From: VRUE01 sp963702175
GTDB taxonomy: Bacteria; Actinomycetota; Thermoleophilia; Solirubrobacterales; 70-9
Length of the DNA: 64,000 bases
Assembly (NCBI GenBank): GCA_963702175.1
Contig: OY969721.1
Span: 1,116,001 to 1,180,000, forward strand
Direction of reading: 5' to 3'
Below the pieces are notes generated by a model, which made no database searches, was not told where the DNA came from, and saw only the letters and a list, made by a program, of their open reading frames with translations. Positions within the stretch are counted from its first letter, which is position 1. Every line of letters begins with the position of its first letter. Below are positions 58,876 to 64,000 of this stretch, piece after piece. Both the position numbers and the translations under genes were made by a program.

Positions 58876-58900
58876 GAGGCGCTGGCCGGCAGCCCGGCGG

Positions 58901-59401
58901 TCAAGTCCGCCTCTGGGTCGAAGCAAGAGCAGCATCGAGCTGCGCCTCGGCCTCGGCACCCAGCGACGTCCGAATGACGTGCCCGTGCTCTTTCAGGCGG
59001 GGTAGAACCGCCTCTAGGTCGAGCTCACGTGCAAGGAAAATCAGCGCGGCGCGACCGGGGTCCAAGTTTTCGCTCAGCTCCTTGACGAAGCTCTCGGCGA
59101 CGCCAGCGTCCCCGAACATGCTCTTCCAGATCGTGCCGCCCGCCACTGCACCCGCGGCTATCCCGAACAGGGGGGCCATAAAGATCAATCCGATCAGCCC
59201 GCCCGAGATCGCGCCACTCACGGCTGCACCGCCGACGCCAGTGCTGCCCTGCCGGACCTCCAGCGTGCCGTCCTCTTGGCGGAACATCACGATGGCGTCC
59301 TCAACCTCAATCAGCCCATCGGAATTCGCTTTGCGCAAGTTCTCGCGCGCCCGCTCAACTGTCGCCTGATCGGCGTACGCAATCGCAATCAGATCGCTCA
59401 T
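58901..59401 (-). CDS. DUF1269-family membrane-associated protein
   Basis: The 166-aa protein has LIAIAYADQATVERARENL, then GSTGVGGAAVSGAISGGLIGLIFMAPLFGIAAGA as a Gly-rich hydrophobic segment, and GRAALIFLARELDLEAVLPRLKEHGHVIRTSL at the C-terminus. This is the DUF1269 plan (glycine-zipper type helix between alpha/beta parts). Function unknown; relatives often neighbour stress genes. Confidence 0.85.
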   Translation of the reverse strand: MSDLIAIAYADQATVERARENLRKANSDGLIEVEDAIVMFRQEDGTLEVRQGSTGVGGAAVSGAISGGLIGLIFMAPLFGIAAGAVAGGTIWKSMFGDAGVAESFVKELSENLDPGRAALIFLARELDLEAVLPRLKEHGHVIRTSLGAEAEAQLDAALASTQRRT

Positions 59402-59526
59402 ACCGCTCCTCTAGTTCCGGTCACGATAGCCGCGCCTGGGACGTGCTCATACTAGCGACGGCGCCGAGCGATCCCGCGAGGCTCGGCGTGCGGTCGGAGC
59501 CAAAGGTCAAGCCTTCTCTACTTCGA

Positions 59527-60765
59527 TCAGGGACCGAGCGCCTCACGCTTCGCCAGCTCGAACTCCTCCTCGCTCAGAGCCCCCTTCTCCTTCAAGGCCG
59601 AGAGCCGCTCGATCTGGTCGACCTTGCTCTCTTGCGGCGGGGCTGATGGCTCCGGTGCCGCTCGTCTCGGACCCCACGCCCGCACCCGATCCCCGAGCCC
59701 TCCGAAGCTCGCGTCCGGGAATTCCGCTTCAGCCTGGCGCCGCAGAACCTCCGTCCCGAGCACCATCAGCGCCGCCAGCAGGAGGAGTCCGATCGGTTTC
59801 TCGAAGGCAGCAATTGGCGCCCAGAGGACGAGCACGAGGAAGACGAAGGCAACCGCGGCATAGGTAGTGCCGCGTCGCTCCCGCAGGTAGGGAGCGGCCT
59901 CGCGGCGCAGGGCCGTGGCGATGCGCGTCGGTCCCGCAAGCCAGGCGGCGATGACCAGGAGGATGCCAAAGGTGATCGCCGAAACGGCGACGGTCATCAG
60001 CAGCGCGGTGCCGATGCTCCAGACGGCTTCGACGGCGGGCTTGACCGATTCGTTGCCCGCCAAAGCGTCGATCACCGTGTTCCCGGCAATCCCTCGAAGG
60101 AGGAGGCTGAGAACACCGGCGACAATGAAGCCGAAGCCGACCGAGCGCAACGCCTGCCTGCGCCGCGGTCCAGCGAGGTAGATCGCGAATCCATAGAGGA
60201 ACACCGCCAGCAGGGTGAGAACGATCGGCAGGCGCCTGACCAGCTTGCTGATGTCCTGCGCCGCGGAGAGCTGGTCGGACTTGAGGATCGTCAGCTGGCC
60301 GGCGTCGGGCGGGACTTTCGAGGCGAGCTTGCCGGCGACCCCGAGCTGGCCGCCGCTTTCTGAGACCAGCGACTTGAGGTCCAGGGTGACTTCGCCACCG
60401 CTGGTCGAGACCACCGAGCCCTCGTCGTTCAAGATCGTCAACAGCGTTTCGTGGGCGCCGCGGTTCGCCTCGCTCCAGAGGCTTTCGGCCTGGGAGGTTT
60501 CCAGAGCCCTTTCGGCCACCTGGGGAGCGAGCTGATTCAGAGCTCCGGCGGCTGGACCGGCCAGGGGCGCTAGCCGCGGCGGAAACGTTTTTTCCAGTTC
60601 GGCCTGGACGTCCACGCTGGCGAAGAGCTGGTCGGCAAGGTAGTTGGAGAGCTGGGTCTTGACCTCCTCGCTCTGGAGGAGCTTCTCGCTCGTGTTGACC
60701 CAGTTGTCAGTGTTCAGCGCCTGCCGGTTGACCCAGACCGAGAAGATCGCCAAGAACGCGATCAA
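59527..60765 (-). CDS. Membrane protein with C-terminal SHOCT domain
   Basis: The 412-aa protein has an N-terminal helix, an extracytoplasmic domain (about residues 20-170: NTDNWVNTSEKLLQSEEV, DQLFASVDVQ), four further helices (about 180-330) and a C-terminal SHOCT motif IERLSALKEKGALSEEEFELAKREAL. The only usual start is TTG 60765, which cuts the first helix (IVAALLVLATLIAFLAIF) in half; the frame is open upstream to a TAG at 60856-60858 with no ATG, GTG or TTG. Part of it is duplicated at 58008-58153. Function unknown. Confidence 0.8.
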   Translation of the reverse strand: MIAFLAIFSVWVNRQALNTDNWVNTSEKLLQSEEVKTQLSNYLADQLFASVDVQAELEKTFPPRLAPLAGPAAGALNQLAPQVAERALETSQAESLWSEANRGAHETLLTILNDEGSVVSTSGGEVTLDLKSLVSESGGQLGVAGKLASKVPPDAGQLTILKSDQLSAAQDISKLVRRLPIVLTLLAVFLYGFAIYLAGPRRRQALRSVGFGFIVAGVLSLLLRGIAGNTVIDALAGNESVKPAVEAVWSIGTALLMTVAVSAITFGILLVIAAWLAGPTRIATALRREAAPYLRERRGTTYAAVAFVFLVLVLWAPIAAFEKPIGLLLLAALMVLGTEVLRRQAEAEFPDASFGGLGDRVRAWGPRRAAPEPSAPPQESKVDQIERLSALKEKGALSEEEFELAKREALGP

Positions 60766-60991
60766 GGTGGCGAGGACCAGCAGTGCCGCGACGATCCGCG
60801 GGTGTCCTGAAGTGCGTTCCCTCGTGGAACTCTCGGCTTCGATGGTCTTTCGACCCTAACGTGGATCGGACGGCCGCGCGAGCGGATTCCGCAAACCGTG
60901 GCCTGTGGCTCGGGCTAACTCCAAGCGCCGGTTATCCCGTTGGATCGCTATCCCGATCCCGCCTGTAGGGTCAGCGTGTGAGGGCTCGCCG

Positions 60992-62591
60992 TTGACCGAG
61001 ATCGAGGGAGGCGGCACCCCGCCGAAGGAAGAATCGGGCAATCCACGACTTGCCGTCCTGCTGGCGATGGCAATGTTCGTGCTCGTCGTCGACACGTCGC
61101 TGATGAACGTTTCGATCTCCGCGGTGATTCGCGACCTCGACACGACCGTCAGCGGGCTCCAATCCGCCATCGCGCTGGAGGCGTTGGTGTCGGCCGCGTT
61201 CATCCTGATCGGAAGCAAGGTCGGCGACCTGATCGGGCGGAAGCGGGCTTACACGTTCGGTCTGCTGGCCTATGCGACCGGCGCCTCGGCGATGGCATTG
61301 ACCCAGAGCCTTGCCCCGGTCGTCATCTTCTGGGCAATCGTGGGTGGGCTTGGGGCGTCGCTGATGCTGCCCGCCATGCAGTCGCTGATCCACGGCAACT
61401 TCGAGGGAGCGGCCCAGAAGAAGGCCTACGCCCTGGTCGGGGCCGCCGCAGCGATCGCCGCTGCGGTCGGACCGCTGCTCGGAGGCTTCATCACCACCTA
61501 CCTGACCTGGCGACTCGCGTTCGCGCTCGAGGTCGTCGTCATCGTGGTCGTTCTCTCCGGCATGGGGCTGGTCCGCGATGTGCCCTACAAAGGGCCTCGG
61601 CACGTCGACGCGGTTGGAGCGGTTCTTGTCCGTCTTCGCGATGGGCGGCATCGTGCTCAGCATTCTGGTCTGGCAGGAGGGCGGCGAGGCCGTCGCCGAG
61701 CTGATGGCGATCGGAGGGATCGCGCTTGCGGCGCTCGTCTACTGGCTCAGGCGCCGCAAGCGCGAGGGCAAGCCAACGCTGTTTGATCCGGACCTGTTCA
61801 AGTCCAAGGTCTTCAGGCTCGGGATCTCCCAGCAGTCGCTCCAGCAAATCGCGCTGGGCGGCACCATGATCGCCCTGCCGATCTACCTGCAGATGGTGTT
61901 CGAGTACAACGCGATGGAAGCCGGGCTCTCGCTGGCGCCGCTCTCGCTCAGCATGTTCGGAATGGCAATCCTGGCGGCGAGGAAGGCGGGAGCGCGACGC
62001 CCGAGCACCCTGATCAGATTGGGATTCGCCCTCTTCTCGGCTGGAATAGCCCTGTTGATCCCACTCGTGCCGCGCGCGGACTCCGGTTGGGCCCTCGTGG
62101 TCCCGCTGGTGATCGCGGGCCTGGGCTTGGGCCTGTTGGTCTCCCAGCTCAACAACTACACGCTGGCCCCGATCTCCGAGGAGCGCGTCAGCGAGGCCGC
62201 GGGCCTGAACTCCGCCGCCGGCTCGTTCGGGTTGTCGTTCGGGTTGGCGTTTGCCGGCGCCATCTTGCTGGCAACCCTGTCCGTCGCCTTCACCCAGATG
62301 TCAGACGACAGCACGGTGCTTGCCCCGGCAGAGAAGGAGCATGTGGCAAAGGCCCTTGAGGAGGACGCCGAGGTAATGACCAACACCGAACTGGACAAGC
62401 TGCTCGCCGATGAGCCGCAGGCAACCCAAGACGAGATCATCAGCATTAACACCGACGCGAGACCGCTCGCCCTTCAGGTGGCCCTGCTGATTCCGCTCCT
62501 CGCCGGCCTCATCGGTCTTTTCAACTCCTTCCGCATGATGCGCCTGCCGGAACCCAAGCCGTCGGGATCCGGCGAGACCGTCCTGGCCTGA
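60992..62591 (+). pseudogene. MFS drug-exporter-like (DHA2/EmrB) transporter, single-base frameshift
   Basis: From TTG 60992 the frame encodes helices 1-6 or so: LAVLLAMAMFVLVVDTSLMN, GDLIGRKRAYTFG, GPLLGGFITTYLTWR and GPRHVDAVGAVL. It then loses the family sequence at about 61628. The next frame continues it as SVFAMGGIVLSILVWQ, PIYLQMVFEYNAMEAGLSL and LAPISEERVSEAAGLNSAAGSFG to 62591. One extra base in GGTTCTTGTC would explain it. The 14-helix exporter is otherwise complete. Either a recent lesion or a base-calling error. Confidence 0.85.
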
Positions 62592-62710
62592 GTGCAGCGG
62601 CCTGGGCTAGGTCACCAGGTCAGCTCGATCTCCAGCTCGCGCTCGTCGGTCTCGATGTCGATGTACGCTCCTCGCCCGGCTCCATCAGAGTCACAACCAG
62701 GAGGAATCAA

Positions 62711-63109
62711 ATGCTTCCAGTCGCCAGTTCTTACCCGCTCCTCGACATCGTCTGGACGATGCTCGTCTTCTTCGGGCTGGTGATCTGGATCGGCCTCCTG
62801 TTCAACGTCTTCGGCGACCTCTTCCGCCGCCATGACATCTCAGGCTGGACCAAGGCAGGCTGGTGTCTGCTGGCGATCGCCCTCCCCTACGTCGGCGTGC
62901 TCATCTACCTCGGCACGCAGGGTTCGGGAATGGCCGAGCGCAGCGCAGCGCAGACGAAGGCTGCCCAAGCGCAGTTCGATGAGTACGTGCGCACGACCGC
63001 CGGCAGCGGAGGCGCCGCGGAGGAGATCGCCAAGGCCAAGGGGCTGCTGGACACCGGCGCAATCAGCCAGGAGGAGTTCGACTCGATCAAGCAGAAAGCG
63101 CTTGCTTAA
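62711..63109 (+). CDS. PLDc_N/SHOCT small membrane protein
   Basis: The 132-aa protein starts at ATG 62711 after AGGAGGAATCAA, an excellent ribosome site. Two helices (LLDIVWTMLVFFGLVIWIGLLFNVF and WCLLAIALPYVGVLIYL) match the phospholipase-D-like N-terminal (PLDc_N) pair. The tail AKAKGLLDTGAISQEEFDSIKQKAL is a SHOCT motif. Such proteins regulate membrane oligomers; the role is unknown. SHOCT is shared with the gene at 59527. Confidence 0.9.
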   Translation: MLPVASSYPLLDIVWTMLVFFGLVIWIGLLFNVFGDLFRRHDISGWTKAGWCLLAIALPYVGVLIYLGTQGSGMAERSAAQTKAAQAQFDEYVRTTAGSGGAAEEIAKAKGLLDTGAISQEEFDSIKQKALA

Positions 63110-63143
63110 AGTTCGGAGGCGAGTGAGCCCCTATGCCTGTGAG

Positions 63144-64000
63144 CTAGACGCCGCTCTCCACGGCTAGATGCCCGTCTCGCTGGGCACCTAGCAGCACCTC
63201 GTAGTCGGCCTCGTTCTGATCCGCGTAGGCCTCGGAGAACTCAGCGACCGCGCGGTCGAAGGTGTCGCTCTTGCCGAGATAGGCGGCGATCTCCCGCCGG
63301 TCGCCGGTGCGGGCGTGGGCGCGGGCAAGGCTCCACCCACAGAGCCCCGCGTAGCCGGTCATCGCCTCCGGCCCCATTGACTCGATCTCTGCCGAGCCCT
63401 TGCCGTCCCAAAGCTGGCGGACGTAGAAGTCACGCCTCTTGCCGTCAAGACCCTCTGCCGTCAGCCAGCCGAGGAGGACGTCGCCTGCCGCCTGCGTCAG
63501 CCGCTGGCCCGCGACCACTCTGTGGCCGTGGTGGCGGTAGCGGCTGGCGCCGGCGAAGGGCTCAAGGACAGACGGCCCGGCTTCCTTGATCTGAAGGAAG
63601 AGCGGGTCGCCTTGATCGCGGCCCAGCAGCAGCGCGATGAAGGCCCTGGTGCCGACGCTGCCGACGCCCACTACCTTGTGGGCGGCATCGACGTAGTGGT
63701 AGCGCTCGGCGAGCACCCTGGCTTGTTCGTCGAGGGTTTTCCGGTACTCGCCGACCAGGTGCTGCATCCGGGCGGCGATCTCGGCAACGTCCTGGCCTTC
63801 GCGTTCGGCCAGCTCGGCGATCGGAACCAACAGCGGTGGGCGGCTGGCGATTCGAAGCTCGCCGTCCTTGGACTCGGTGAGCTTTTCGAGCGCTCGCAGG
63901 CTGTCCTTGTTGCGGGCCTTCGCAATATTCTTCTCCAGCCGGCGCCGATCTTCCTTGGACACCCTGTGTTGCCAGCGAGCCTCGATATCGCCGACGGCGA
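63144..64000 (-). CDS. DUF2252 family protein (C-terminal part, cut by window edge)
   Basis: The frame stays open to the window end and reads IEARWQHRVSKEDRRRLEKN without a start, so the gene begins beyond 64000. DUF2252 motifs present: VVGVGSVGTRAFIALLLG, LFLQIKEAGPSVLE, RVVAGQRLTQAAGDVLLGW, FYVRQLWDGKGSAE, and GWSLARAHARTGD. The full family is about 430-480 aa, so this is about 60 percent. The domain resembles aminoglycoside phosphotransferase-like kinases, but function is unproven. A GTG at 63962 is an internal codon. Confidence 0.9.
   Translation of the reverse strand, partial: AVGDIEARWQHRVSKEDRRRLEKNIAKARNKDSLRALEKLTESKDGELRIASRPPLLVPIAELAEREGQDVAEIAARMQHLVGEYRKTLDEQARVLAERYHYVDAAHKVVGVGSVGTRAFIALLLGRDQGDPLFLQIKEAGPSVLEPFAGASRYRHHGHRVVAGQRLTQAAGDVLLGWLTAEGLDGKRRDFYVRQLWDGKGSAEIESMGPEAMTGYAGLCGWSLARAHARTGDRREIAAYLGKSDTFDRAVAEFSEAYADQNEADYEVLLGAQRDGHLAVESGV

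Noticed and set aside
1..64000. CRISPR arrays, insertion sequences, phage genes
   Set aside because: No spaced direct-repeat arrays, transposase, integrase or capsid/terminase genes were seen.

Overview
The window is 64 kb of very GC-rich chromosomal DNA (roughly 70 percent by eye) with many GTG and TTG starts and tightly overlapping operons. The mix of a stand-alone cytochrome bd oxidase, a short-form 6-phosphogluconate dehydrogenase, two branched-chain amino acid (Liv) type ABC systems, an FHA-HTH regulator and a PknB-like kinase fits a soil actinobacterium. I favour Thermoleophilia/Solirubrobacterales, but this is inference from gene content only; there is no rRNA here. There is no CRISPR array, no transposase and no integrase.

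Layout. 1-4.6 kb: start of a MarR regulator, two tRNA-Ser genes (CGA and GGA), an FMO-like flavoprotein, a PilZ-bearing processive glycosyltransferase and tadA. 4.7-12.1 kb: secreted subtilase, universal stress protein, metallo-hydrolase, a large unassigned membrane protein, and a divergent desaturase / cyclopropane fatty acid synthase pair. 12.1-14.3 kb: a compact, visibly less GC-rich four-gene operon (nucleoside deoxyribosyltransferase-like protein, two DUF488 proteins, a dual-OB-like protein). This is the best candidate for an undescribed conflict or nucleotide-processing system. 14.4-35 kb: M28 peptidase, HAD phosphatase, then a central-carbon block. Pgi, transaldolase, transketolase, RpiA, Pgl, Gnd and Zwf lie within about 15 kb, with cydAB directly downstream of pgi and a Ser/Thr kinase, a TolB-like propeller and an FHA-HTH regulator interleaved. 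A XRE/AbiEii-like toxin-antitoxin pair with twin palindromic operators sits beside pgl. recQ follows zwf. 35-46 kb: mixed metabolic and regulatory genes, including a PadR operon with a decayed HTH-cyclase gene and a P450 with a 3' frameshift, separated by four tandem 11-bp repeats. 46.4-57.8 kb: two Liv-type transport clusters; the second is GntR-led, contains a LivM-LivG fusion and ends in a Rieske oxygenase. 57.8-64 kb: a degenerate tRNA, a chimeric duplication remnant built from two nearby genes, an ion channel, SHOCT/DUF1269 membrane proteins, a frameshifted MFS exporter and the C-terminal part of a DUF2252 protein.

Two short dispersed repeat families occur: a 62-bp element (9846-9907 and, inverted, 16005-16066) and a roughly 40-bp near-palindrome (17091-17129 and 35035-35074). 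Several genes needed start correction, because high GC lengthens open frames.
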